A DNA stretch of 38,433 nucleotides from the IMG/VR virus record IMGVR_UViG_3300008999_000015, positions 1-38,433 of that record; one strand, written 5' to 3'. Below, in pieces: positions 25,334 to 33,472 of this stretch. The notes beneath the pieces were generated by a model. That model was not told where the DNA came from. It saw nothing but the letters and a program-made list of their open reading frames with translations, and did no database searches. This DNA comes from a virus. Position numbers and translations under genes: made by a program. The stretch's first letter is position 1, and the number at the start of each line of letters is the position of its first letter.

Positions 25334-26335
25334 ATGTGTGGAATCGCAGCATACTCTGGGAAGAGTGTAAATATCTTAAAAGCTATGCACTTACTTGAAG
25401 ATAACGACAGTAGAGGTGGGCATAGTACAGGTATCTATGTAGAAAATGGTACATTCAGAAAGCTATACAAGACTGTAGGTACAAGCGAAGGCTTACTCAG
25501 GAGTATAGACCATAACAAAACATCTCTATTCGTAGGCCATACACGGTATGGAACTCATGGTGTAAAGACCGCTGAGAACACTCACCCTTATGCTATCGGT
25601 ATGTATATCGGATGCCATAACGGTGTGTTATCTAATTACGAAGAGATGTGCAAGAAGTACCAGGTAGAAATACCAGATGTAGACAGCAAGGCTATATATA
25701 ATGTGCTTGAAAAGACTGAAGACTATCAGACTCTTGGTGAACATGGTGGTACAATCAATGCAGTGTGGACAGAAAGAGATGGCAAGCTTTATGTATACCG
25801 TCGTAACAACCCTATGTTTATGATGAACACAGGTGAAGGTATATTCTTTTCATCATTAGAGGAGGGCTTAAAAGAAATCTGTCAACCTGATTGGTCTATT
25901 AGTGAAGTACCAGCAGAGAAATTACTTGTTGTAGATGAAGGTATTATCATATCACAAATAGATATACCTACTACATACGTGGCTAAACCAGATAAGAAAG
26001 AACTTAACTGGACTGACTATAGAGATACAGATAGTAAACCTAGCGAAACAGATGAACCGTTTGTTGATGCAGGGTATGATTATTACGACGACTATCTAAC
26101 ACCATCTCAAGCTCTTGAAGTATTTCCTGAGAAACACAAAGAAAGCAAACAGGTGCAATCGCTTATGAATCAAATCGAATTACTTGAAGGCGTAGCCTCT
26201 GAGAATGAAGGATATATGAGTGGTAAAGACATGGATACTTTGTATGAAATATCTTGTAAACTTTATGCAGAGTTGACAAAGTTAGACGAACGGGAAAAGA
26301 ATCTTAAAGCTAATCAGTTACCTCTTTATGTATAA
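25334..26335 (+). CDS. class II glutamine amidotransferase-like protein, 333 aa
   Basis: N-terminal nucleophile hydrolase of the GlmS/PurF type. Cys2 follows the start Met in MCGIAAYSGK and would be exposed as the catalytic N-terminus. RGGHSTG (27-33), GHTRYGTHG (68-76) and HNGVLSNY (95-102) correspond to the glutamine-binding and oxyanion motifs of the family. The sugar-isomerase part of GlmS is absent; after about residue 210 come an acidic linker and coiled-coil helices. It should hydrolyse glutamine to ammonia or act as an amidohydrolase. It lies 141 bases before an amidoligase gene with a tiny gene overlapping both, suggesting joint action. Confidence 0.85.
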   Translation: MCGIAAYSGKSVNILKAMHLLEDNDSRGGHSTGIYVENGTFRKLYKTVGTSEGLLRSIDHNKTSLFVGHTRYGTHGVKTAENTHPYAIGMYIGCHNGVLSNYEEMCKKYQVEIPDVDSKAIYNVLEKTEDYQTLGEHGGTINAVWTERDGKLYVYRRNNPMFMMNTGEGIFFSSLEEGLKEICQPDWSISEVPAEKLLVVDEGIIISQIDIPTTYVAKPDKKELNWTDYRDTDSKPSETDEPFVDAGYDYYDDYLTPSQALEVFPEKHKESKQVQSLMNQIELLEGVASENEGYMSGKDMDTLYEISCKLYAELTKLDEREKNLKANQLPLYV

Positions 26336-26501
26336 TCTTGAAAAGAATCTCATCTTCATTTCTGACGTACAGTTTGTTGATGAGTTGCTTGTTAGTTGCA
26401 AAGCTTTGAAAGAGCGTTCTTCTGAAGTATCGGATGTAAATAAAGTTATACGTAAACTTAAAAACATTAGAGAATTATGCCAGGAGAAAACGAAATCATA
26501 G
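26328..26501 (+). CDS. small helical protein between amidotransferase and amidoligase, 57 aa
   Basis: ATG at 26328, stop TAG at 26499-26501. It overlaps the amidotransferase end by eight bases and the amidoligase start by 25, a pattern typical of real coupled phage genes. Residues are helical with a basic C-terminus (VNKVIRKLKNIRELCQEKTKS). It may be an accessory or bridging subunit of the two enzymes, or unrelated. Confidence 0.6.
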   Translation: MYNLEKNLIFISDVQFVDELLVSCKALKERSSEVSDVNKVIRKLKNIRELCQEKTKS

Positions 26502-27925
26502 CAAGCGTAACTGCTGCACAAGAGAACTCTGCATTTGATGTGACACAATTTGCAGAAAGAACTGAAGAGACAAGTGATATAGTACCTGTTGCAGTTGTAA
26601 CTCGATGCGGTACTGAAGTAAGTATTCTTGTACATAAAGACACGTTAAATGATGAGGGACAATTAAACCCAAAACTTATTAGCGTTAAAGACATGCAAAG
26701 TATTATAGATGAGCATAAGATTTGTTACGTAGAGTCATGTATGTACGCAAAATGGATAAGGGGTTCAGTATTTTTCTATTCTGAATATGATGCTACTTGG
26801 TTAGAGTCAGATATCTGTATGTTTGGTATTTTACCTAATGGAGATGAAGGCTATTTTTCTAGAGAACAAGACTATGTAGAATGTTACGACACTAATGTAA
26901 TTTATTATTGCAGTGAGACAGCTTCAGATGATGGATGCTATTGGTGTGACCGTTGTGAAGAGTATCGTAGCGATTCACATTCTTTTGATAGTTGCGGTGA
27001 TGAAGATAACGAGTATTTTGATAATATGGCCCGTAGTACTGCAATTATAAATGGTGTAGTAGACAGAACGCAAGGTAAAACATACGGTAATTGGAGTCCT
27101 ACTTACACAATGTCTAATGGTATGCGACATACATTTGGTGTAGAGATAGAAACATCTCGAGGTAATTTGTATGATTACGAATGCTTAAACCTCAAAGCTG
27201 TGTATGACGGCTCTACATCAGGTCCTGAGTATGTAACGGGTGTATTGCATGGTGACTATGGTTACGCTCATCTTAAGAAGATATGCAATAGTATATCTGA
27301 TGACCATGAGATTAATCAAAGATGCGGAGTGCATGTACATATCGGGGGCCAGTTCAATAGAGTGTTTACAATCATGTTGTTAAGGCTTGGATATAAAATT
27401 CAAGACGAGATATTCAGAATGATGCCACCTTCACGTTTAGACAATACGTACTGTAAGTTTATACCTACATGGGCTGGTAAGGATATTAACTTTCAAAATT
27501 GGCGCAAGCAAATTGGAAAGTATATATATGCTGGTGAGTCTGAGTTAGATAAGCATCGAAACAAGAAATGTAGACACGACCATTACGCAAGTACTAGATA
27601 CAGATGGATTAACATCAACAACTTTAGTACAGCAAGTGGTAAGCCAACCGTCGAGTTTAGATGTCATGGTGCAAGTATGAACTACGAAAAGATTCGTAAT
27701 TGGGTATTGATATGCAAGTGTATTGTAAGCTATGCAGAGAATAACCAAAAGAAAATATGGTACAACATACACGATGTTACACTTAAAGATGTTATCTTGG
27801 AAGGCCTCGGTGAAAACCTGGGTAAACAAGTATATACATACTATACAAAAAGAGTAACAGAGTTTGCTGCACCTATTAAGGATTCTGGCAAGCAATTACC
27901 AAGCCAAATGGAGTATATAAGTTAA
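26477..27925 (+). CDS. amidoligase (GS/GCS-fold COOH-NH2 ligase) with Cys-rich insert, 482 aa
   Basis: The C-terminal domain carries the signature of the Amidoligase_2 family: FGVEIE (from residue 220, metal-binding Glu), a following YDGSTSGPEYV, CGVHVHIGG (283-291), and the late RYRWININN (about 373-381) plus TVEFRCHGAS. These enzymes are predicted to form amide bonds between a carboxylate and an amine using ATP. Residues 1-150 are a distinct beta-rich module, and Cys154, Cys157, Cys160 and nearby Cys173 could bind zinc. Neighbouring amidotransferase and a distal GGCT-like gene match the contexts described for phage amidoligases. The substrate is unknown. Confidence 0.82.
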   Translation: MPGENEIIASVTAAQENSAFDVTQFAERTEETSDIVPVAVVTRCGTEVSILVHKDTLNDEGQLNPKLISVKDMQSIIDEHKICYVESCMYAKWIRGSVFFYSEYDATWLESDICMFGILPNGDEGYFSREQDYVECYDTNVIYYCSETASDDGCYWCDRCEEYRSDSHSFDSCGDEDNEYFDNMARSTAIINGVVDRTQGKTYGNWSPTYTMSNGMRHTFGVEIETSRGNLYDYECLNLKAVYDGSTSGPEYVTGVLHGDYGYAHLKKICNSISDDHEINQRCGVHVHIGGQFNRVFTIMLLRLGYKIQDEIFRMMPPSRLDNTYCKFIPTWAGKDINFQNWRKQIGKYIYAGESELDKHRNKKCRHDHYASTRYRWININNFSTASGKPTVEFRCHGASMNYEKIRNWVLICKCIVSYAENNQKKIWYNIHDVTLKDVILEGLGENLGKQVYTYYTKRVTEFAAPIKDSGKQLPSQMEYIS

Positions 27926-27929
27926 TATA

Positions 27930-28014
27930 TAAAGGCAACAGGTGAGTGGTTTCAGCCTGTTATAACACGTGTCTTTCCCCAGATAAGACTGTCGAACGAG
28001 CACACGGGCCTTTA
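27930..28014 (+). ncRNA. structured intergenic RNA closed by a 7-bp stem
   Basis: TAAAGGC (27930-27936) pairs perfectly with GCCTTTA (28008-28014). Inside are AACAGG/CCTGTT (27937-27942, 27956-27961) extended by TGA/TCA with one bulge, CGTGT/ACACG (27968-27972, 28002-28006), and an alternative GTCTT/AAGAC (27971-27975, 27985-27989). The 145-base gap 27926-28070 holds no gene, in an operon where most genes overlap. It might be a leader, a processing element or a small RNA. It does not fold as a tRNA. Confidence 0.45.
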
Positions 28015-28070
28015 CTATTACTTCTATTATGATTCCAAAAATCGTTTAACAAACTAAAAACCAACTACTT

Positions 28071-28253
28071 ATGGGTTATTACAAAGACTTTCTTATCAAA
28101 CAGCAAGAGGCTAAATTATCTAGCCTATATCAAGACTACCATGTAGAACAAATTATTGTGCAAGCAGAAAAACAAAACGCAATAGACAGACAAATGCATG
28201 AAGAGTTATTATTAGGAGAACAATTAAAATTAGACAAGGAGGAAAACCAATGA
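28071..28253 (+). CDS. small coiled-coil protein, 60 aa
   Basis: Almost entirely helical, Gln/Glu/Lys-rich with regular Leu spacing (YKDFLIKQQEAKLSSLYQDY), so probably a coiled coil. It contains near its end the Shine-Dalgarno site of the next gene, whose ATG overlaps its stop (ATGA). Function unknown. Confidence 0.6.
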   Translation: MGYYKDFLIKQQEAKLSSLYQDYHVEQIIVQAEKQNAIDRQMHEELLLGEQLKLDKEENQ

Positions 28254-28429
28254 AAAAACAAACCAAAAAGAAAGAACAAAAGTTCGTAACAGATAGTATA
28301 GATGTACTAATGTTTGGCGAAGCAGGATTACGTGGTAATTTTTACCAAAGTAATCATTATAGTAACGTGAAAACCCGAAGGACGGGTAGTACACATAACG
28401 GTATAGCAATTTCAAGATGGCAACAGTAA
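28250..28429 (+). CDS. small basic protein, 59 aa
   Basis: ATG at 28250 overlaps the previous stop, and the end overlaps the DUF932-like gene by 13 bases. A full AAGGAGG sits seven bases upstream (28236-28242), which is unusual here because most starts lack such sites. The protein begins with a Lys-rich stretch (MKKQTKKKEQKF) and continues with Gly/Asn/His/Arg residues. No family recognised. Confidence 0.6.
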   Translation: MKKQTKKKEQKFVTDSIDVLMFGEAGLRGNFYQSNHYSNVKTRRTGSTHNGIAISRWQQ

Positions 28430-29316
28430 TTACAGCAGAAGATAGAATAGAAAGGGATACTTTTTTATTTTACAATAAGTTAGACTTCAATGTGAGTAAG
28501 CGTAAGCTACACTTATATAATACTAAGTATGGTGATGACTACAACAGTACAGAGTTTTATTGCACAGTAAATGATACAACTAAAGAAGCTTTAGGTCCAG
28601 TGCGTAGTAGATATACAGTTAAGCAAAACACAGACTTACTTGACCTTGTCTTGGATAAGATAGGTAAAGATAACTATGACTTGTCTCAGTCCAGAGGTGG
28701 TACATTTGATAAAGGTAGAAAGGTTTATTTCTTTATTAAGTATAACATGCAGACAGATTGGGGTCAAGAGCAAGCTGATTCTTTTGTATATGCTTTATCA
28801 TCTCATGATGGTAGCCTTCGTCTTACGTTTGGTATATCCAACATGATACATAGTTGTTCTAATATGTTCGGCTTACTAATGCAAGACAAAGAGAACAACC
28901 ACGTAATCAAGCACACTAAAAAGATTGAAGACTTACAAAACAATAAGAGTCTAGATAATCTTATTAAGACTAACCTGCTTGGTGTATCATCTCTAATGAA
29001 GAAGATGCAGAACGTGCAGGTTGGATATGAATCTACTATAACACAGAAAGTTATGGATTTAATATCTGACAGCAACTTAAAACGTAAGACTTCGGTTCAC
29101 TTTAAACGTAGAGAGCTAATTGAAACAGCAGTTATAAAAGAAATGACTAAGAAAGGCTCTACAGCTTACGGTTTATTCAATGGGTTAACGAACTACCTTA
29201 CACATTCAGGTGAAGTATCTGAAGTAGATTACCTATATGGTAATAGTAGTAAGATTACAACTAAAGCTCTTGAGCTTATTGTAAACCACATGAAAGAAAC
29301 TGGATGCCTAAACTAA
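28417..29316 (+). CDS. DUF932-like phage protein, 299 aa
   Basis: The pattern resembles the DUF932 (phage/plasmid-like) family: SQSRGGTFDKGRKVYFFI, then a SSHDGSLRLTFG segment, then a conserved NMIHSCSNMFG motif and KHTKKIED. Members occur near phage replication and recombination genes but lack an established biochemical function. Here it precedes the helicase-loader-like gene and overlaps it by 13 bases. Confidence 0.65.
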   Translation: MATVITAEDRIERDTFLFYNKLDFNVSKRKLHLYNTKYGDDYNSTEFYCTVNDTTKEALGPVRSRYTVKQNTDLLDLVLDKIGKDNYDLSQSRGGTFDKGRKVYFFIKYNMQTDWGQEQADSFVYALSSHDGSLRLTFGISNMIHSCSNMFGLLMQDKENNHVIKHTKKIEDLQNNKSLDNLIKTNLLGVSSLMKKMQNVQVGYESTITQKVMDLISDSNLKRKTSVHFKRRELIETAVIKEMTKKGSTAYGLFNGLTNYLTHSGEVSEVDYLYGNSSKITTKALELIVNHMKETGCLN

Positions 29317-29900
29317 CAAATTGCGTAGATGCATTAATATGTGCATACGAAGATTTAGATTTAGAGTTTTCATTATTGTCTTTGGTAGTGTTAGATTTCT
29401 TGGTGTCTACAAACGAGACATCCAGGGAGTCTAACGCTTTACAAAGCGTATATGGATTCTCTGATGAACAGTTAGAGATTTGTTATACAGAGTTGAGTTA
29501 CTATGGATACATAAGTTTAAATATGTATGAAGCTTCAGCTACTACAAAAGCTAAGAAGCTATTCAATAAGAAAACAATTCGTATGACAACAGATGACCGC
29601 AACAGACTTGAGAAAACATTCGAGGTATTCTGGAAAGCTTATCCAATTAGGATAGGTAAGAAGAGAGCTAAGTTTGAATGGATGAAGCTGCGGCCACCAA
29701 AAGAACTCGTAGACAAAATTATGTCAGCGCTAGTTATACAGATTAAGTATAAGGCTAGCGAAGAAAGGCGAGGTAGATTCGTACCTGAGTTCCAGCACGC
29801 AGAACGTTGGATTAAACATGCACGGTACGATGATGAGTATGTAGGAGGTACTAATTACTTACCACCAAGAACAAACACACAGCAAAGAGATGAACGATAA
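29304..29900 (+). CDS. replication protein, probable helicase loader / DnaT-like, 198 aa
   Basis: The second half carries the pattern F-x-x-F-W-K-A-Y-P-x-R-x-G-K-K-x-A (about 107-123), then W-x-K-L-x-P, then a helix with V-P-E-F-Q-H-A-E-R-W-I, as found at the C-terminal end of phage replisome organizer and DnaT-like proteins. The first half looks like a small winged-helix domain. It overlaps the DnaB-type helicase gene by 11 bases, fitting a role in loading that helicase at the origin. Confidence 0.65.
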   Translation: MPKLTNCVDALICAYEDLDLEFSLLSLVVLDFLVSTNETSRESNALQSVYGFSDEQLEICYTELSYYGYISLNMYEASATTKAKKLFNKKTIRMTTDDRNRLEKTFEVFWKAYPIRIGKKRAKFEWMKLRPPKELVDKIMSALVIQIKYKASEERRGRFVPEFQHAERWIKHARYDDEYVGGTNYLPPRTNTQQRDER

Positions 29901-31209
29901 CGTAGAGAAGATTCTCATCAGTAAGCTTATATATAATAAGCAAGACTATTACAATCACCATGAGCTGCTATCACCAGTACTATTCGCTGACCCAGACTAC
30001 AAACAAGTATATATGTGGTTGGATGAAGCGTATCAGGCAGGTAATAAGTTTGATTTACTAAAAGCTTCTAACGATTTGCGAGGGTTTATTAAAGGAGTTG
30101 ACTTTGTATTGGCTAGTTGTATGAACGATAATGATTCATTCATGCACGAGACTATTACATGCATTAACTACCTTAAAAACATCTCAAAGAAAGTTGCAGT
30201 AAAACAGTTATGTCAAAGTGTACTAGCTACAATTGATGATAAAGAAGTAGAAGATAACATACAGAGTATCGAAAAAACTATGATTGACCTTGCTAAGACT
30301 GAGCAGGGTTCTATTGTAGAATTGCGTGAGCATTTGCGTGATACTATCAAGGTTATTGAAAAGAATTCACTATCATCTGGCATCTCTGGAATTACTTCAG
30401 GCTTTGCATCTATCGACAAGTTTACTGGTGGGTGGCAACCACAAGACCTTATTATCGTCGGTGGTGCATCTTCTATGGGTAAAACGTCGTTTGCCCTTGC
30501 TCTTGCTAAAAATGCTGCTGAAGAAGGTCATAATAGCGTTGTATTCTCTTATGAGATGTCTGTGCCTCAACTTGTTTCAAGAATCCTTAGTGGTGAAACT
30601 CACATTGACAATAGATACTTGATTAAAGGTACGCTTACGTCAGATGAGTGGGGGGTAATCCATAAAGCAACGGGGCATCTAGAGAATATACCTCTATTTA
30701 TTGACGAATGCAGCAACACTAGCCTTAGATATTTGATTAACAAGATTAGACAGTATGTAATTACTAAAGACGTTAAGCTTGTTATGATAGATTATCTTCA
30801 GCTGGTAAGTAACATGGTCAAAGGTAGGAGTCGTGAGCAAGAGGTATCCGTCATTGCACGTTCCCTTAAGAATATTGCCAAAGAGCTTAACATTACTATT
30901 ATAGCTCTGTCGCAATTATCAAGAGGTGTCGAACGTAATGAAGGGTGCAGGCCTATGCTGTCAAACCTTAGAGAATCTGGCGAGATAGAACAGGCTGCTG
31001 ACGCTGTAGTGTTTGTATATAGACCTGAATACTATGGTTTTGATGGAGACGCTAACGGGCAAACAACAGAAGGTAAAGCAGAGATTATATTTGCTAAGGG
31101 TAGAAACATTGGTATAGGTAGCAAATGGCTAAAGTGGATAAATTATCTAACCAAGTTTGAAGAGATAAACGACGACAATTCTTACAATAGTTTTGTTGAT
31201 AACAATTAA
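29890..31209 (+). CDS. dnaB: replicative DnaB-type helicase, 439 aa
   Basis: RecA-fold hexameric helicase. A short N-terminal helical domain (1-100) and linker precede the ATPase: GGASSMGKTSF (Walker A, about 191-201), FSYEMS (about 219-224), KLVMIDYLQL (Walker B, near 297-306), then the Q-L-S-R-G-V-E-R motif and SNLRESGEIEQAADAV, the DnaB arginine-finger region. It unwinds the phage replication fork 5' to 3'. The window shows no primase or polymerase; the host may supply these or the genes may lie outside. A promoter-like element lies at its end. Confidence 0.92.
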   Translation: MNDNVEKILISKLIYNKQDYYNHHELLSPVLFADPDYKQVYMWLDEAYQAGNKFDLLKASNDLRGFIKGVDFVLASCMNDNDSFMHETITCINYLKNISKKVAVKQLCQSVLATIDDKEVEDNIQSIEKTMIDLAKTEQGSIVELREHLRDTIKVIEKNSLSSGISGITSGFASIDKFTGGWQPQDLIIVGGASSMGKTSFALALAKNAAEEGHNSVVFSYEMSVPQLVSRILSGETHIDNRYLIKGTLTSDEWGVIHKATGHLENIPLFIDECSNTSLRYLINKIRQYVITKDVKLVMIDYLQLVSNMVKGRSREQEVSVIARSLKNIAKELNITIIALSQLSRGVERNEGCRPMLSNLRESGEIEQAADAVVFVYRPEYYGFDGDANGQTTEGKAEIIFAKGRNIGIGSKWLKWINYLTKFEEINDDNSYNSFVDNN

Positions 31210-31222
31210 TTTATTATCTTTA
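31193..31222 (+). promoter_or_regulatory. internal promoter, TTG-N19-TATCTTTA
   Basis: TTG (31193-31195) and TATCTTTA (31215-31222) have Bacteroidota spacing. The extended box TATCTTTAC is identical to that of the late operon at 21265. It lies seven bases before the ATG at 31230 and overlaps the helicase stop codon. It would separately drive the HU-like and recombination genes. Confidence 0.55.
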
Positions 31223-31229
31223 CTAAACC

Positions 31230-31457
31230 ATGAAAAAACCCGAAGACATAGTAAACAAGGTAGCTGCAGAGCTTCCGTTCTCTAAAAAGCTTATCAAAGA
31301 GGTTGTTAATAAGACTTTCAGGAATATAGATGAGAGAATGAAGAATAAAGAAAACATCATGCTACGAGGTTTTATGAAGTTTGTTTGTGCATCAGACAAA
31401 AAGACTAAGACCTATAGTATGGATGAGTATAAACGTTTAAAAACCAAAGACAAATGA
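31230..31457 (+). CDS. short HU/IHF-like DNA-binding protein, 75 aa
   Basis: The segment from PEDIVNKVAAELPFSKKLIKEVVN to the M-L-R-G-F-M-K-F motif fits the helical half and first strand of HU/IHF proteins (x-L-x-G-F-G-x-F), and the rest is basic. At 75 residues it is shorter than the usual 90-100, lacking most of the DNA-binding arm. It may bend origin DNA or serve as a small transcription factor. Its stop overlaps the next start. Confidence 0.5.
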   Translation: MKKPEDIVNKVAAELPFSKKLIKEVVNKTFRNIDERMKNKENIMLRGFMKFVCASDKKTKTYSMDEYKRLKTKDK

Positions 31458-32089
31458 AACCAAATATTATTGTAGTAGGCAAGAGTGGGTCAGGTAAATC
31501 AACATCGTTGAGGAATCTAAATCCACACACAACAGCTGTACTAAACACAGAAAGAAAACAACTTCCGTTCAAAGGAGCGAAAGAATTCAAGAACGTACCA
31601 GTTCCTGACTTGAATACATTCAATACAGCTTTTGATAAAGCAGTTAAGTCAAAGGATATAGATACTATTGTAGTAGAATCATTTACCAGCTTGGTAGAAA
31701 TGATATACAGAGAAGCAGACATCAGGTTTAAAGGCTTTGATGTTTGGTCATTCTACAACAAAGAGATAGATAGAATCCTTAACATGAGTAAGAATACTGA
31801 TAAGTATGTAGTGTTCTTAGCTATTGACGGAGCTTATGACGGTGAAGACGGAGTGCAAGAAAGATTTGTAGCTGTTGATGGTAACCGTTGGAAGAAGCGT
31901 GTAGAGAAAGAGTTTGTATGCTGTCTGTTTACAGATAATCACTACGGTGAAGAACAAGCAAAGTATAGGTTTAGAACACAATCTTCAGGGAAAGACTCAG
32001 CTAAGAGTCCGATGGGAATGTTTGAAGAACTGTATGTAGATAACGACCTTGCACAGGTCATAGAAAAGTGCGAAGAGTATTATAACTAA
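31454..32089 (+). CDS. Sak4-like RecA-family ATPase, 211 aa
   Basis: Walker A GKSGSGKST is at residues 9-17, followed by an N-T-E-R motif and a hydrophobic strand ending in V-V-E-S (Walker B-like). The length and single ATPase domain match phage Sak4-type proteins (AAA_24 family), which help single-strand annealing together with SSB. Immediately downstream is an SSB-like gene, the pairing expected for this family. Involvement in phage recombination is inferred from family and context. Confidence 0.75.
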   Translation: MKPNIIVVGKSGSGKSTSLRNLNPHTTAVLNTERKQLPFKGAKEFKNVPVPDLNTFNTAFDKAVKSKDIDTIVVESFTSLVEMIYREADIRFKGFDVWSFYNKEIDRILNMSKNTDKYVVFLAIDGAYDGEDGVQERFVAVDGNRWKKRVEKEFVCCLFTDNHYGEEQAKYRFRTQSSGKDSAKSPMGMFEELYVDNDLAQVIEKCEEYYN

Positions 32090-32106
32090 TCTTTAAATCA
32101 AAACAA

Positions 32107-32658
32107 ATGTTTAAGAATTTAGAACAAGTAGAAGTAACAGCTCAACAGAGTTACTTGAAAGAGGGTGTCCATAAAGTAAAAGTTATGGAAGTAAAATCTT
32201 CAGAGCAAAGAGAAGGGTATACGGGTATTCCTTATACAGAGTTTAAGGTAGCAAACAAATCTGGTATTGCATACCTAAAGATGAGTGGTGCAGATGACAG
32301 CACTTCAGAAGCTGCAAAAGATATTCGTATGAAAATATTCAAACGTTTCTTGATGTCAGCAGGCGCTACAACATTTAGTAATCCACCTATCGCATGTAAA
32401 GAAGCTGTAGGTAGTGTTATTGAAGTTATACTTGGTAAACGTGAGTATTGGACTAACGACAAAGATACAGGAGAGCCTGTAATTAAATCTGTAATGGATT
32501 ACAAAATGTCAGGACCAGAAGGTAGTGACCTTACGTTTGACCAAAACAGACATAACAAACCGTTAAGTCCATCAGACTCTGCAGCATATAGAGCTGCTCA
32601 TGAAGCGTTCTTAAACGCTAGTACAGGTGGTGTTGCTGACGATAGCATGCCATTCTAA
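32107..32658 (+). CDS. ssb: phage single-stranded DNA-binding protein, 183 aa
   Basis: The N-terminal 130 residues are beta-rich, compatible with an OB fold of DUF669 or similar type. The C-terminus ends in A-D-D-S-M-P-F, the acidic, aromatic tip that SSB proteins use to recruit partners. It lies between Sak4-like and NinB-like genes. It would coat single-stranded DNA during replication and annealing. Confidence 0.75.
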   Translation: MFKNLEQVEVTAQQSYLKEGVHKVKVMEVKSSEQREGYTGIPYTEFKVANKSGIAYLKMSGADDSTSEAAKDIRMKIFKRFLMSAGATTFSNPPIACKEAVGSVIEVILGKREYWTNDKDTGEPVIKSVMDYKMSGPEGSDLTFDQNRHNKPLSPSDSAAYRAAHEAFLNASTGGVADDSMPF

Positions 32659-32666
32659 ATGTAATT

Positions 32667-32688
32667 GCAGGGGTGTAAAAACCCTTGC
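32667..32688 (+). promoter_or_regulatory. intergenic hairpin after ssb
   Basis: GCAGGGG (32667-32673) pairs with CCCTTGC (32682-32688), including one G-U pair, around an A-rich loop. Only a short T stretch follows, so it may be a weak terminator or mRNA-stabilising stem. It ends seven bases before the next ATG and could mask its start. Confidence 0.5.
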
Positions 32689-32694
32689 TTTACT

Positions 32695-33093
32695 ATGAAG
32701 CTTATACACATAGCTAAAGTTGTTAAGGGAAAGATGCACTTTGGAAACAGAGAGCGTCTTGACCAAGACATTGCTAGATACGAAGATAAGACTGTACAAG
32801 TTACTGTATCAGAGTACAAACCTAAAAGAAGCAATCAATTGAATCAATATTATTGGGGAGTAGTAGTAAAGATTATATCCGACTACACAGGATATACTAA
32901 AGAAGAAACTCACGAGCTATTGAAACAAACATTTCTTAAGAAGAAGATAGAGGTTGACAATGAATGGTACGACACAACAGAAAGCACTACCAAGCTATCT
33001 AACAAAGACATGTTAGATTTTATCGAGAAAGTAAAGCAATGGGCAGCTCAAACATTTCACTTATACATACCAGACCCGCATGAGAAAGGATGA
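32695..33093 (+). CDS. NinB-like recombination protein, 132 aa
   Basis: The ATG at 32695 (MKLIHIAKV) is preferred over a TTG at 32665, because the sequence between them forms a hairpin and the family normally starts with this strand. The motif K-R-S-x-x-Q-N/L-x-Y-Y-W-G, then helices with E-x-x-H-E-L-L-K, S-T-T-K-L-S, and a terminal I-P-D-P-H-E match NinB / Orf-type mediators, which load recombinases on SSB-coated DNA. It overlaps the RusA gene by 14 bases. Confidence 0.75.
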   Translation: MKLIHIAKVVKGKMHFGNRERLDQDIARYEDKTVQVTVSEYKPKRSNQLNQYYWGVVVKIISDYTGYTKEETHELLKQTFLKKKIEVDNEWYDTTESTTKLSNKDMLDFIEKVKQWAAQTFHLYIPDPHEKG

Positions 33094-33472
33094 AATATAC
33101 ATACCCTTTAACGTACCGTCAAGCAAAAACAGTAAACAGTGGACAGGTAAATACCTGATAAACAGCAAGACGACAAGAGAGTATATAAAAAACACAAAGA
33201 AGTTTTACCTGGAAAAGAAAGATAAGTTCCTAAAACTTACAGAAGGTTTAGAAAAACCATACACAGTATCATTCTACTTTATACGAGACAGTAAGAGAAA
33301 GTTTGATTACATCAACCCAGCCCAAACAGTTCAAGACCTTATGGTTAAGAACGAATGGATAGAGGATGATGACATACACAACCTCATACCACACTTTACA
33401 GGGTATGTTGTAGATAAAGAAAGAGCAGGAGTAATCATTAAAGTTTTAAAAAATGAAAAAAGAAACACATAA
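33080..33472 (+). CDS. rusA: RusA-family Holliday junction resolvase, 130 aa
   Basis: The N-terminus (F-N-V-P-S-S-K-N-S-K) and the segment K-F-D-Y-I-N-P-A-Q-T-V-Q-D-L-M followed by W-I-E-D-D-D-I match RusA, where conserved Asp residues bind magnesium and Lys supports cleavage. It resolves branched recombination or replication intermediates before packaging. It sits within the recombination block and overlaps the following HTH gene by 20 bases. Confidence 0.85.
   Translation: MRKDEIYIPFNVPSSKNSKQWTGKYLINSKTTREYIKNTKKFYLEKKDKFLKLTEGLEKPYTVSFYFIRDSKRKFDYINPAQTVQDLMVKNEWIEDDDIHNLIPHFTGYVVDKERAGVIIKVLKNEKRNT

Noticed and set aside
27930-28014. 85-base element with 7-bp closing stem as a class II tRNA
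   Set aside because: No anticodon stem or T arm can be formed in the right positions despite the acceptor-like pairing.
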